64,000 nt of DNA from Cryptomeria japonica. Lineage: Eukaryota > Streptophyta > Pinopsida > Cupressales > Cupressaceae. Shown here in pieces: positions 12,206 through 24,071 of this stretch. Where the stretch lies: NCBI RefSeq assembly GCF_030272615.1, contig NC_081414.1, positions 49,218,501 through 49,282,500 on the forward strand. Reading direction: 5' to 3'. The stretch's first letter is position 1. Every line of letters starts with the position of its first letter. The translations under genes were made by a program, and so were the position numbers. The notes beneath the pieces are model-generated. The model saw only the letters and a program-made list of their open reading frames with translations, did not search any database and was not told the DNA's origin.

Positions 12206-12219
12206 TCAAAGGGGGAGAT
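12206..12219 (+). other. Polypurine tract of copia1
   Basis: tcaaagggggagat ends directly at the LTR start. Three further G-rich purine runs occur upstream near 12018, 12065 and 12121. Confidence 0.8.
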
Positions 12220-13440
12220 TGTTGGACATTGTTGCTGCTAGGATATTTTGTTGTCATTGATGTCAACATATTCCTGTGTTTTGGTATTAAAAAGAATTGT
12301 TTTGGTGATCTAGTGATTGCATTGAATTGATATGGTTGGTTTGAGGTTTTGGTCTTTCTGTTTAGTGGCTGGAAAAGTCTCATTTTTTATCTGGTAAGCT
12401 CCGGTATGACCATATCTTGTATTGCAGTTTTAGGAGAATGTTTTGGATGTTCATGTGTATCCTCATTTCAAGTGGTTTGTGATTTGGTGATATGAAAGCT
12501 ATCTTTCTTATCCGAGTTGCTGTTGTTGAGTGTTCTTGAACGTTAGTGTGTTGATCGATGAAGATTTTCATAAGTGGTGTTGGTGCAGCTATTGTAGATG
12601 GTTCTAACATGCTTTTTGGTGTTTCCTAATCATGTCCTATTTGTCTTTGTGATCCGCATTGATTTTTGTGTGATTTCTTGATGATCTTCATGGTCCAATG
12701 ATATTCTTCGTGTTATGCAATATTTTGGTGGTGTAACGTGTTGCGGTTGATCTTGGCGATATTTTCGGCGGTGGTGCATGTTTGAGGAGTTGATTTAGGT
12801 CCATGCTATGTTGTCTATAGCATTGTATTGGTCTGGTGGTTGATTTATGTATCATGTGATGTAATTTTTTAATTAGGTGATATGGGTTTGGTCGACCTTG
12901 TAGTCAAGGTTGATGATCTGTATAAATGGGTGTAATATTCATGTAATTTGGGTGATAGGTGTTGAGTTTGCATTATCACAGAGTGGTGTATGTGTAAACA
13001 AGTGAGTTCATCTTTTGGTGTGGTGTGTTGAGTAGAGATTGGTGAAGGACAGACATTTGAGTTTAACTAAAACTATCATCGGGCATTAGCAGATGTTATT
13101 TTTGCAATTCATTCTTTTTCGGATTGTAGTCAGAATCTTTTTGTAAAGTAGTGAACCTTCCCTAAGGGTTGGATCCTTCTGGGTCATTATAATTTGAGCA
13201 GTCTATCTGAATGCATTTGCATTCCCCATTGTAATATTTGCACATACTATTGTAGAGTATCATCTCATCGTGGGTAGGTTCCCACTGTGGTTTTTCCCTT
13301 AACCGGGTTTTCCACATCAAAAATATTGGTTTTATGTGTGTTGTTGTTATTTATGTCATCTTTCTTTTTGTTGTAGTTGATCAGATCTAAGATTGTGCTT
13401 AATTGATTTCTTTTAGTTTTTCTTCTTCTTGTTGCCAACA
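12220..13440 (+). repeat. 3' LTR of copia1 (1221 bp)
   Basis: Starts TGTTGGACATTG after the polypurine tract and ends TTGCCAACA, followed by LINE sequence. TATAAAT near 12920 is a plausible promoter. The 3' half resembles the copia2 LTR in layout (GTAAAGTAGTGAACCTTCCC, then a 'ccactgtggtttttcccttaac' type stretch). Confidence 0.85.
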
Positions 13441-16150
13441 AATATAATATACAAGATCTTTATTAAGGCTATTTATTTGAGACTACAACATCTAATTCCA
13501 AAATTTATCTCTCCAGAGTAGGGTGGTTTTGTACCAGGTAGAGAGACCATTGAAGGGGAACTAGTTTCTCATGAGGTACTTCATTTAGTAAATACTTCTC
13601 ATTTACCTTCATTCATTGTCAAAGTTGATATGATGAAAGCTTACGATAAGGTAAATTGGAGCTTTTTGCTTAAAGTTCTTCATAGGTTTGGTTTCTCTGA
13701 AAAATGGTGTAAATGGATCAAAGCATGTGTATTAGGAGCACATTTGTCAGTAATTATAAATGGGGCACCAATGGGTTTTTTTACAGCCACTCAAGGAGTA
13801 AGGCAAGGAGACCCTTTATCTCCTTTCTTTTTCATTATCATGGAAGAAGCTTAGAGCAGACTAATCAAATTTAATCATGATAGAGGTATTTGGCAAGGTA
13901 TTCATATTCCAAATACAACTATCTATGTTACACATTCTCTATTTGTAGATGATACTTTGTTGTATAGTAAATCAATTGTACATGAGGCCACCCAAATGAA
14001 GAAAGTGCTAGAACTTTATACATCACTGTCAAGCTAGTAGATAAATCCTCACAAATCCAAGGTATATATTCTTAATACTAGAGCTATTATTAGAAGAAAG
14101 ATTATCAAAACTTTGGGATTCAAAGTAGAAGATTTTCCTAGTATATACTTGGGTATACCTTTATTTATGGGGTCCAATAAGACATCTTATTGGAAAAATG
14201 TTATTAAACGGATTAAAAATAGAATATCAACTTGGAAAGCTAGATGGCTTTCCCTCTCAGGGCGCATTCTACTCATCAAAATTGTCTTGACTACCATTCC
14301 AAATTATTATATCTCTATGCTTAAAGCTCCCAAATCTATGATCCTTCATATTGAAAAAATCATTAGGAACTTTCTATGGAAAGGAAACTTGTCAGAAGAA
14401 AAGAAGATCCCATTAGTTTCATTGAGTAATATGGCAATTGGAAAAAGAATAGGAGGAGTAGGATTACATGATTTGGACAAGTGTAATAAAGCCTTTGGAG
14501 GGAAACTAGTATGGAAAATGTATGCAAAGCCTAATTTAAAATGGTGTCAAATCATGCAAGAAAAATACTTGGACTCAAATAATCCTCTTAGAGTTTTCAC
14601 TATATCTAATCCTCCAGATGGATCAGTCATGTGGAATTTCATGATGACTTCCAGAGATGTGGTAAACACATATATTTCTTGGCAAGTGCATAATGGGGAT
14701 TCAATTTAATTTTGGTTTGATTCATGGAATGGTTATCCACCTTTAGCTCAAATTCACCAATTGCAGCTAGTAATTCCAATATTCATTCAAACTTGGGGTT
14801 CTAAATTAATAGACTATGTGAGTGGAATTAAATTATATTTAGGGAAAGTTATTTGGAATTATTTTATAGGTTTTTTGATTGATGATGATTCAAAGAGACC
14901 GCTTCAGCAAGTTTTATCACAAAGGATAGTGTTTTTGACAAACACAAATGACAAAATTAAATGGGTTGCATCAAAGGATTGGAATTATTAAGTCAAAAAT
15001 AGTTACACAACACTACAACATTTGATGAATCGACAACAGGTGCAAAGAGAATTCTCTTTTTGTTGGAACAATGCAGTTATGCCAAAAGAAGGATGTTTTT
15101 CATGGTTAGCCATCAAAATATTTTTTTGACCAGTGACAAATTAGTCAAGTTGCAAATCTCACAAACTTTCAACTATTTTTTGTGTGATCAAGACACTGAA
15201 ACTGTTGATCATTTATTCATTCAGTGTTCTTTTGCACAACAATGCTAGAAATACATTATGAATAAATTAAAGGTATCTATGCCTCTACCAAATACAATAT
15301 GAGATTTGTTCCAAGCATGTCACACTCTTTTCAAGTCTTCTCTTTTTTCTTGTATCTAGAAAATCATCCAAGCGACAATCTTGTGGTCCATCTGGTGGGA
15401 GCATAATAAGAGAATTTTTAGAAAAGTTTCCTCCTTTGCTGAGAAAGTTCATGATGAAATAGAAAAATTAGTCTCTGAATTAGTGAATGTATATGCGCAG
15501 AATCATCATAGTTGTAGTTTTCCATTCTTATTAGGATGGCACTATAATCAAAGAATGGAAATTGATATGTTTATCACCCAATGGTAGTTTCCCATTGTAT
15601 TGTAATCCAAGAGCTGATCGATCACTTATAACTTGGCAACCTCCACACTAGGATTTTGCAAAGATAAATTTTGATGGTTCATCTCGAGGTAATCCAGGAG
15701 ATTCAAGGACATGAGTGTGTATTAGGAATCATTTGGGTGATTTGAAAGTTTTAAATCTTCTACATTGTTACCAGGAACTAATAACATGGCAAAATCTTAG
15801 ATTCTTTTGTGTGGACTGTCACTAGCCAAGAAAATGGGTTATTCAGAGGTTCATATTAAAGGTGATTCTACATTGATCATTAATGCTTGCAGAACTAGGA
15901 AATCTTTTAACTGGCATATCAATTATGTTCTAGTTTAAGCTTGGGCTCTATTAGATTCATTTGAATTATACATTTTGTCTCACACATTCAGAGAAGGTAA
16001 TAGGCTAGCAGACAGATTAGCTAATATGGGATGTGATAAATTGGAGGTGGACCCAACTAAAGAGTGTGTAACTATATAAATATTTCCACAATTATAGGTA
16101 ATTGTGAATGAGGAAAAACATGTGATTAAAAGAAAAAGTAATCATGCAAG
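13441..16150 (+). mobile_element. LINE A: 3' part of an L1-type LINE
   Basis: The left end is the copia1 insertion point inside the RT domain, so the 5' half should lie beyond copia1's missing 5' end. The right end is not sharp; coding homology stops near 16078 and an A-rich stretch near 16120-16140 may be a decayed poly-A tail. Confidence 0.8.
13447..16078 (+). pseudogene. LINE A ORF2 remnant: reverse transcriptase, zf-RVT and RNase H
   Basis: Reading frame 13447 onward gives EGELVSHEVLH, KVDMMKAYDKVNW, VRQGDPLSPF and FVDDTLLYS (13938-13964; the usual Ala is Val), then the L1 C-terminal region with WLSLSGRILLIK and FLWKG. A remnant of the Cys/His finger lies near 15170-15250 and an RNase H start (INFDGSSRGNPG) near 15665. 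TAG at 13528 and 13852, two adjacent stops near 14035, and many stops after 14700 break it. It is about as decayed as LINE B, and similar to it in sequence. Confidence 0.88.
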
Positions 16151-16185
16151 ATGAATCAATGTGATTATATTCTAAATATTTGCAT

Positions 16186-17970
16186 TGTAGAGCCCCACCC
16201 TGACTCATCCTTCTCCTTGTACATTTATAGACCCTATTGGTGTAGCTTAGTTTACTTTATGATAATATTCGATGGTATTATACTATGTGCTGACTCTATT
16301 TATATTTCAGATGCTTATGATGGTACTTGTTATTGATGATCTTGATATGATGGATTTATATTAATGGTCTCTATATGCACTTGCTATGTTAGATGGATTA
16401 TATGAATTATGGATTTGATAGCATTATGATTATTTTAACCCTACTTCCTGATTATATGTGATGAGTTGGTGTTATAATGTGTCTGGTTATTGTGTGATTG
16501 TTTCCATGAGTAGAGACGATGTCATATCACTCATTGCGAGCATGGTATGTCATCGTGAATCTCTACCACTTGCCTATTAATTGTGATATATATGTATCAG
16601 AAATGTTGTGTTAGCATTGATGCAGGTTTGCAGGTACTAGAGATCGACTCCACCTGGCTTCACAGGTCTAAGCATGTCTTTAAATCCCAATGGCAAGTTG
16701 TCAGAGATGGCATGAGTTCCCTTCATATACTCTAGGCTTAAGTTGTCTGCCTTGGTTGTCAATTGTCTTGGCGCGATTCGCCATGTTAGTAAGTTGAGTT
16801 GTGGTCTTTTGGTGGTTTGTGAGTATGTGATTATTTATTTAATTAATTAATGTTTGATTCATATAGTTTTTAACAATTAAATTAACTAGTGGATTATTAT
16901 TATAGTTTAATTTGATTAATTATCATTTGATCAATTTATTGTTTAATTGATATTTATTGGTTTGTTGTTTATTTGATAATTATTGTTTAATTATTATTCA
17001 TTTATTTAATGTTTAATAGTGCTTTTATATTTTAATGTTGATTTATATTTTATTGATGGCTTCTATTTATTTATTTGAGATTTATGTTTATTTATCTATT
17101 GTTGATTTATTGTTTATTTAGTGTTTATTTATTTATTATTTATTAGCGCTTTTGTACTTTATTAGTGCTTTTATATTTTAACATTGATTAATATTTATTG
17201 ATGGCTTTTATTTATCTATTTGCTTATACCTTGGTTATTTATTTATTTATTTATGCAGTGAATTATTATGATATTTTATTAAATTTCTCCTATTACAAGG
17301 GTAAATTAGTTTATTATTATTCCCTACCCACCGTTAAAAACTATTGGTTGTACATATGTAGTGGGGAAATAAATTATATTATAAGTTTGGGTAGGTAAGT
17401 TTTATATTATTTTGGTTTATTTCAATTGGCCGATTTTGAGCTAGGTTTTCAAATGAAATTCTTTTTATTTGGCAGCCTGTGCATTGTGTCGGGTTACCAT
17501 TCTGGAGATTTCTTTGCATTTTGGATTTTGGAGCTTGAAGAATTTTGGCTTGAGCTTGCTTGGATTGGTTTTGCGCTTCATCAAATTTTTCTTCCACCGC
17601 TTCAAATTCTAGGTTAAAGGATCTTTCCTTTGCATTTTATTTTTGAATCTTGTTTTCTCCGTGTTTGCAGAAAAGATTGTATTATGGATTTGGGAAATAA
17701 TATTGTATAGTTTTTTATATAGTTTGAGATATAAATATCTCATGGAAAATTTATGTTATATAGTTTTGTATTATAGTTTGGGGGGGATTTATTATTATTG
17801 TTATGAGTTTATTGTTCATCGTGAGTAGACGACTCTGTGAACGGCTTCCTGTGTGTGTAATCTAGAATCATGTTCTTGTATGAGATTTGGGTGTGAGGTT
17901 TGTATCCTAAAAGATTTTGTTGCCTTTGGGTTGCGGAAGTCATATTGGTTCTCTATATTTTTATTTGAGT
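16186..17970 (+). repeat. Possible LTR of an unclassified element (V)
   Basis: The sequence starts TGTAGAGCCCCACCC, like other LTR starts here, and includes a very AT-rich section (16830-17260, repeated ttattta). No second copy or TSD is in the window and no clear CA end is seen, so this is tentative. Confidence 0.35.
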
Positions 17971-17976
17971 GAGTTT

Positions 17977-17994
17977 TGGCAATAGACCGTGAGG
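17977..17994 (+). other. Possible degenerate primer-binding site of V
   Basis: TTTTGGCAATAGACCGTGAG resembles the tRNA-Lys-like site of element Z (TTTTGGCATCCACCGTGGGG) with several mismatches. The motif array starts ~170 bp downstream, as in A and Z. Confidence 0.3.
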
Positions 17995-18159
17995 TTTTGT
18001 TTTCATATGTGTTCTCTCTATTGTTTATAGTTTTATATTTAGATTATGTCTTTCATTTCGTATTGCCTGGGCATTTCTTTTGAGCCCTTATTTGGGCATT
18101 TTTGTAGTCTCATGGATTTTTATTTTCTTGTCACAAATTTTCTAAGTATCTGTCTGATT

Positions 18160-18400
18160 TTTGACAAATGTGCTAATTGAACAAATGTGTTGTTTCTTTC
18201 TGCAAATGTGAGGTTTCTCTTTGTAAATGTGTTGCACTAGGTCTCGTATGTGCTGTCGGACTGTAAATGTGTTATTTCTTAACAAATGCATTGTAATCTG
18301 TATCAAATGTGATGCATGAATTGGTAAATGCAATGTAGGGTTCAGTAAAGGCGTTGCGGGGTTTAGCAAATGCGCTTCTCTGCATGGTAAATGCGCTAAA
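18160..18400 (+). repeat. Short-motif array (CAAATGTG type)
   Basis: About twelve copies of (c/t)aaatg(t/c)(g/a) spaced roughly 20 bp apart, ending near 18400. Flanks between copies are unrelated, so it is not a simple tandem duplication. Confidence 0.8.
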
Positions 18401-18967
18401 CTACCTATGTTAAGTGTTTTGCTCAGATTTCTCAGTCTGTGATGATTTTTCTAAATCTATTCTTGTACTAGAGGCTTATATTGAGGCTTTTTGATGTTTT
18501 CTAGCATTGAGTTTTATCTGATTTGGTTGTTTAATGTGATTTTATGCTCTGGCAAGTTGATAAGCCTTGTCGTAGCAGTTTTATGCTTCTTCACCTTGGT
18601 TGTCATGTTGTGATCATGGGTTTATGCTCTATGTTGCTCTATAAAGTTGATGAGTCTTGCTGTAGAGATTTATTTCATGCTTATGGCAGATTTAGATTGA
18701 CTTTGATATGGTTTCTGATGCACTATCTTGATATGAGGCTCATTGTTGGTTTATTAATGTTATTGGTATTGGATTGTTATGGATCAATCTTGAATGTTGT
18801 ATTAGAGCCTCCTTGTTATTATTGTTGTTTTGGAACATGCTAGGGGTAGTGGGCTTCCATGTGATGATAGGGATCATGAGAGATAGTTGGTGAGTTGATA
18901 AGCCTCCCATCTAGATCGCCAGGGCACATTGGAAGTTTTCCTTATTATAAACAAGTGATAACATTAA
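18401..18967. other. Unassigned sequence
   Basis: No domain or repeat boundary recognised. It is probably more of the V leader, cut at 18967 by copia2 (bases 18963-18967, attaa, would be a target-site copy). Confidence 0.4.
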
Positions 18968-19916
18968 TGTTGGCAATTGACACTCATCCAGTGATTTCTA
19001 GTGGTTTCCAGTGGTTGATTATTGGTTTAGGGTTTTCATTGATGGAAACTCTTCATAGAGATTTGATCCGATGGTCATAATTCTTTTTATCCGATAGCAA
19101 GTGTTAACCGGTATTTCAGGATGAAGAGCGCATTTTTGGGTCCGGAAGATTTCCAGTGATTGCGGTGTATTGAATCATATTTGGGATGATTTGGCTGACT
19201 TAGACACATCATTTTATTATTGTTTTGGTGATCTACATTTATCTTTGGTGATCTGGTCAAGCCGACATGTGACTACACATTACACTTGCAGGCTGACGTG
19301 ATGTATGACCTATTTTGTGGTTGTCGGTATATAAGTTTGGTGTGGATGATATTTTTTGTGGATGATGTGATTGTATGCGAGCAAGAGGTGATCGAGAATC
19401 CATTTTGGTGCAGTTTCACGTGTGCATTCTTGATCTGACAGCTAACTAAGACAGAGAACATGGCAGAATAGAGCATATCAGCAGAAGGGAGTCAGTCAGT
19501 ATATTTGGCACTCAACTGAAACTCATCCAAGCATTGTAGATGCTATTTCAGAGTTCATCCATTGTAATTCATCACTGTAACTATCTTGTAAGTCAGTGAG
19601 ACTTCCCTGAGGGTTGTAATCTTCTAGGTTATTGTAATTGAGTAGTGTGCCTGAATGCCTGTGCATTCCCATATTGTAATACTATTTTTCTACTAGCCAT
19701 AGTGGAATAATATTGTGGGTTCAAATCCCACCATGGTTTTTCCCATTTAGGTTTCCACATAAAAATATCGATGTTATGATCTTGTGGTTGTTTATTTCAT
19801 GTTTCTACATTCCAGTTCTAAGTGTTTGCATCTGGTGGTTGAAAGTTAAGTAAAAATATTATAACCGGTAGATCATTGATTCAACCCCCCCCTCTTAGTG
19901 ATCCATGATTCCAACA
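18968..19916 (+). repeat. 5' LTR of copia2 (949 bp)
   Basis: Starts TGTTGGCAATTGACACTC and ends GATTCCAACA three bases before the primer-binding site. TATATAAG near 19328 is a plausible TATA box. The 3' half resembles the copia1 LTR. Confidence 0.8.
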
Positions 19917-19918
19917 AT

Positions 19919-19931
19919 TGGTATCAGAGCC
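19919..19931 (+). other. Primer-binding site of copia2 (tRNA-iMet type)
   Basis: TGGTATCAGAGCC is the classic plant initiator-Met tRNA complement. Confidence 0.9.
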
Positions 19932-19984
19932 TAGTTCCTCTAAGAAAGCCTAATCGCTTGAGGAAGGTCTGGGAGATTGATTCA

Positions 19985-21149
19985 ATGAATTCTGGTTTTT
20001 AGAGACAATTCAGTGTGGCACTTGAGGATCTTGATGCAGTGAGAAATGAGATATGTACCTTGAAGAAGAACCTGAATGTTGTTGATAATTTTATTAATGA
20101 CTTGAAGGATCAAGCAAGCACTTCTAGAGACAAGAGGAAAGAATTGATGGACAAGCTGAAGGAGAAAGAAGATCAGATCATGGAATATTATGGTAAAGAT
20201 GATGAAGTTAACAAGCTTGAAAGAGAGAATGTTGCTTTGAAGAATGAGAGGCAATCTATTGTGATGAGGTTGACTAAGGAGATTGAGGACCAGAAGAAGA
20301 CTAAAGAGAATATGGCACAATCATTGAAGGAAAGAGTTGATGAATGATTCAGACTTGCCTATGAGAATGATCAATTGAAGCTTGAATTGACATAGTCAAG
20401 GAATAATGGTCAATAACTTGAAAGAAAGATTCCTACCTTAAGGGATGAACTTGTTGCTACTAATGAATACAAAGACAAATTCAAAGCTAGCTCAACAAGG
20501 CTTGATGAGATGTTGGAAAGTTAGAGACATGGAAAGGATATGCGAGGACTTAGATTTGAGAAAGGTGAATCCTTCGGATCTGGACAAGGCAATGCAAAAC
20601 CTGATCAAAAGAAGAACAAGAATCCTCCAGTAAGACAACCTAATAATCATAAGTTCAATGGTATATGTTTTACGTGCAATAAGTTTGGTCATATGGAAAA
20701 TCAATGTAGAAGTAGGAAGAATAATGGAATGAACAACATCAACAATGTTCCTACCTTTACCGGTCAGTGTTTCATATGCAATAATTTTGGACACAAGTCA
20801 AACATGTGTAGAGCAGTAATGAATAAATTTCAAAATAAAATATGCTATGCTTGTGGGATGTTTGGACATATCTCTAACTAGTGCAAGATGAGACCAAATT
20901 AGATGAACTTCAGACCTATGCAAAATAATGTTGTTTGTCGTGCATGCAACAAAACTAGTCACATTGCAAAGTATTGAAGAAGAAAGAACAGTGTTCCTGT
21001 AGATAAGAGAAAATCAGATGAGAAGGGAAAAGTAAAGGTAGAAGAGATCAGAGAAAAATATGAGAAGATGTGGGTTAGAAAAGATGAATTTAAAGCAGAA
21101 AATGGATCGGCACCCAAATCTAGTGTAGGATCTTCATCCAGTAACTAGG
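19985..21149 (+). pseudogene. copia2 gag: long coiled coil plus four CCHC knuckles, broken
   Basis: The ATG at 19985 opens one frame that runs to TAG at 21147-21149, with in-frame stops at 20000, 20345, ~20393, ~20414, 20522, 20879 and 20976. Residues from about 10 to 180 are a strongly charged heptad-like coiled coil. Four CX2CX4HX4C knuckles follow at 20666-20707, 20768-20809, 20843-20884 and 20937-20978. The third has a stop between His and the last Cys. In the fourth the last Cys codon is TGA. The protein would bind element RNA and assemble particles. Four knuckles are more than the one or two usual for copia Gag. Confidence 0.8.
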
Positions 21150-21550
21150 GCATTATGCCTTAGGGGCACCTTTTCATGTAGATTCTAAGAACCTCCTCTT
21201 TGGTGGTCTACAATCGATTCTGGAAGGTTGTAGAAGGCTTAGATCAGATATGCGGATGTTATCAAAATGTTTCAGAAAGGATTTGATGCTCTGGTATGTG
21301 ACTTCATGCAAATCATGATATCCAATTGCATTTCTTACATTGGAAAATTAGGTTTTTGAAGGATAAAAGTGCATTTCAACGTTTCATTTGTCACAATGCG
21401 ATCAAGAGAATAGTGCAGAGAAGAAGAGAAAAGCGAATTGGAGATTTCAACAGCGATTTTAGCGATTCCAAAGCAAATTTCAATACTCAATTGCAAATCA
21501 AGGTATTTATTTGTTCAAGCTTTCAGTTTTCGCAAACACTAGCATTTGTA
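21150..21550 (+). other. Unassigned; looks like a transcribed leader
   Basis: No coding homology recognised. The part from ~21380 is purine-rich (aagaagagaaaagcg) and leads into the ATG at 21551; aaatcaaggtatttat at ~21497 looks like a splice donor but could be chance. Confidence 0.35.
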
Positions 21551-21961
21551 ATGGCTTCATCTTTAAGTATTGTTACCCCTTTGGTGGTCAAGATCAAGGA
21601 CACGACCAGACCTATTTTCAAGAAACACCCTTTCAAGTCAATTGAGGATGATCTAGAAGGTACATTTTCATCGGTGCCCTATGATGTTCTCCATAATGAA
21701 GATATTAGGGCTTACATACACTGTGATCTCGAGGAGCTTGGAAATTTGGATATGTTGGATCTCTACAACAAACACTTGGCTGATGGTTTGGGAAATTTCA
21801 AACTTGGATACAAGGTGCTTTAGGACAAGGGTTTCTCATAGTTTGTTCACTTTCCATTGTTAGATGAATAAGGTCCTAATTCCCAGTTCACTCTCTATAA
21901 TATTGTTAAGGCATTTTCATTAGATCAAAAAGACTTAGATGACAAAATACAACATAGTTAA
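21551..21961 (+). pseudogene. Unrecognised ORF starting MASSLSIVTPL, broken
   Basis: ATGGCTTCATC at 21551 has a good plant start context. The first 91 codons are open to TAG at 21821-21823; the same frame then continues as plausible protein through TAG 21839 and TAA near 21867 to about 21961. Visible features are RPIFKKHPFKSIEDDLEG, an acidic AYIHCDLEELG and DMLDLYNKHL. I do not recognise the family, and it lacks gag, knuckle and pol motifs. It could be an accessory ORF of copia2 or part of a separate element. Confidence 0.4.
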
Positions 21962-22104
21962 CATCAGTTGCCATCAATGACAACACAAATAACTGATCAA
22001 AGTCATCCGGTCATGCAATCTCAATCTCTTCATCGCAATGTCATCACAAACAGTCCTTTACCGGTTAAGTCACCATTCTTCATCTGCATCAGTTATGCCA
22101 ATCA
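21962..22104. other. Unassigned junction sequence
   Basis: gttgccatcaatgacaaca at ~21966-21985 resembles the stretch near the copia1 polypurine tract and LTR start (12193-12270), so this may be a copia 3'-end or LTR fragment. The chromovirus protease frame ends at ~22105. Confidence 0.3.
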
Positions 22105-22323
22105 TGCTAGCAATACCAAATTTTTAGTACTTCCACTATCCACAATAACCTTGCAACACTTACCACCCGATTTGCACACAGTCCAGAAAAGACTCTTTCT
22201 CTTAGTAGATTTGGTATCCTTTCTTCTGAACATAAGGGATTCTCCTTGCTTTGGTGCATAGTCAGATCTGACACCTTCTCCTTTCGGTTCCTCACTTGCC
22301 ACACAACTTCTTGCCATCCCTTG
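22105..22323 (-). pseudogene. Chromovirus gag end and aspartic protease active site
   Basis: Minus-strand frame from 22323 reads on from the knuckle at 34740 and contains GES-L-RR, LFWTVCK, CCKVIVDSGSTKNLV. DSGS is the retropepsin active site, intact here. Homology stops right after NLV at ~22110, so a further junction or deletion lies there. Confidence 0.8.
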
Positions 22324-24071
22324 TGTAGTGCCCTGCCAGGAACCCCAAAGGAAAACCCACAACAAGGGTGAAACAATTTTATTTTTTTAAGTATAAACAT
22401 AATAAGTGCATAATACACAACATGCACGATAACACAAGCAGAAGACTAACACCAGAATTCCTTAAGGGTTTCCAATGAAGAATTAAACCAAAAGATAAAT
22501 TCCACAATTAAGGTTAATCCAATAATCCATCATTAACTCAATGATCACAAGAAGCCATATGCAATAATAGATTACACCATTGAAAGAATTAAAGGATACA
22601 ATATAATTTCTCTTCAATAAGCATGTACACATAACTTAAAGGAAACTTGATAAATAACATCCCAATCTTAGGATTACATTGTTCTTCCAATACATGGCTT
22701 CTCAATATACATATAAAGATACAACTAAACCAAATACAAGGTTACAAAAGATCATGATACAATGACCACATAGGTCTCCAAAGAATAATAATCTCCAACA
22801 TGAGATTATGCATGATCCACGAGCCACAAAAGAACCTGTGAAGCCAATCCTCACATGAAGATATGAACAAGAACATCCGATGGGAAGTGGCACTACCACC
22901 CGACCATGTAATTCCCAAAATGGAATCACCCCACCGTGCTAGGAGATAGTTGAGGACCCTCAAGCAAGCAAAGGCATGACATGGTCGACAAAACAATACG
23001 ATACCATGATATCACAAAGAGACTCCACACTAATCCAGGTGACTCAACATTACAATTACACAGGTGACTCGACCTCACAAAATACAAGTGACCTGACATC
23101 ACACACACAAGTGAACCTAAACAGAGAGTGGCATCGCATAGCTTGATGGTTACCTCAGTAGGCCCTCATAGGTTCCAGCTCTCTGTCCTGGTAACCTCTC
23201 TCGAACCTTCGGCTCCAACTAAGTCTCATGCGGACCCTTCCAAGCTTTTGTGAAGACAAGGTGGTCGATTTTCCATTCCAGGCCTTCTCACTACATTATG
23301 AGCCTCAATACAAGTACTCACCTATGTACAAGGTAAAATATCTTTATTAATTTATGAACTACCCACCTAATCAATTAATTAAATTATCACTTATTATCTG
23401 ACTCTCAAGGGGTAACTGGCGAACCACTTTGGGCGTAGCCCTTGCTCAAAAGCCACTCTCTCAAAGGAAACTAAACAGACATGGCCACTCCCTAAGGACC
23501 CTAAGGAAAAGTAGACAACCATTACACCACTTTCAGAAACAAGTGGTCAAACAAGGACATACTGACTCTTGGCTAACCATAAGGCGAAGACACTACATGG
23601 TTAAGACAACAGAGCCAACATATATCACTTGGTCAAAGGTACCAAATATGCCACCACAGGATGACTGAACCACAGACCAGAAATAACACAATATACATTT
23701 GCAAGGACAACTAATTCACTAAGTCCACACTCAGACAATCTTTAAGAAAATCAGCATCATAAGCACTTGCAACATCATTGATTGAAAATTAAATAAAACA
23801 CTCTTTCATGACATTCACACCTCATTCAATTTCCAAATCAATATTCCATCAAGGATAAAATTCATGTCAAATACTCATCCAAATAAAAACCATGAATTTT
23901 CAACAGGCATTTAATTCATTTCCAGAATATATCCAAATTAACCAATTTGAATTCCTAATTCATGCATTGATTTCCATAGATAAATTTATTAAACCACATA
24001 ATAATCAGCAAATAATATATAATTAATAATATATATTAATATAAAAATAGCTACGACTCTGCAATTAGGTA

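Larger units (their letters stand above)
8426..13440 (+). mobile_element. copia1: decayed Ty1/copia retrotransposon, 5' part not in place
   Basis: Order is gag (internal start), protease, integrase, RT, RNase H, then polypurine tract and 3' LTR, which is the Ty1/copia order. The 5' end is cut by the insertion of element A inside gag; the missing part should lie left of the window. The LTR ends at 13440 inside a LINE RT reading frame. Confidence 0.9.
18968..21150 (+). mobile_element. copia2: 5' LTR and gag of a Ty1/copia element, no pol visible
   Basis: A TG...CA LTR is followed by an initiator-Met-type primer-binding site and a gag with CCHC knuckles. No protease, integrase or RT follows before unrelated sequence begins, so the element is truncated or non-autonomous. 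Confidence 0.75.

Noticed and set aside
19919-19931. tRNA gene
   Set aside because: Only the primer-binding complement of a tRNA 3' end is present; no cloverleaf sequence surrounds it or the other PBS sites.
22702-23108. Several Cys/Trp-rich minus-strand ORFs in the solo LTR
   Set aside because: Short, overlapping, low in charged residues and without conserved motifs; typical of non-coding LTR DNA.
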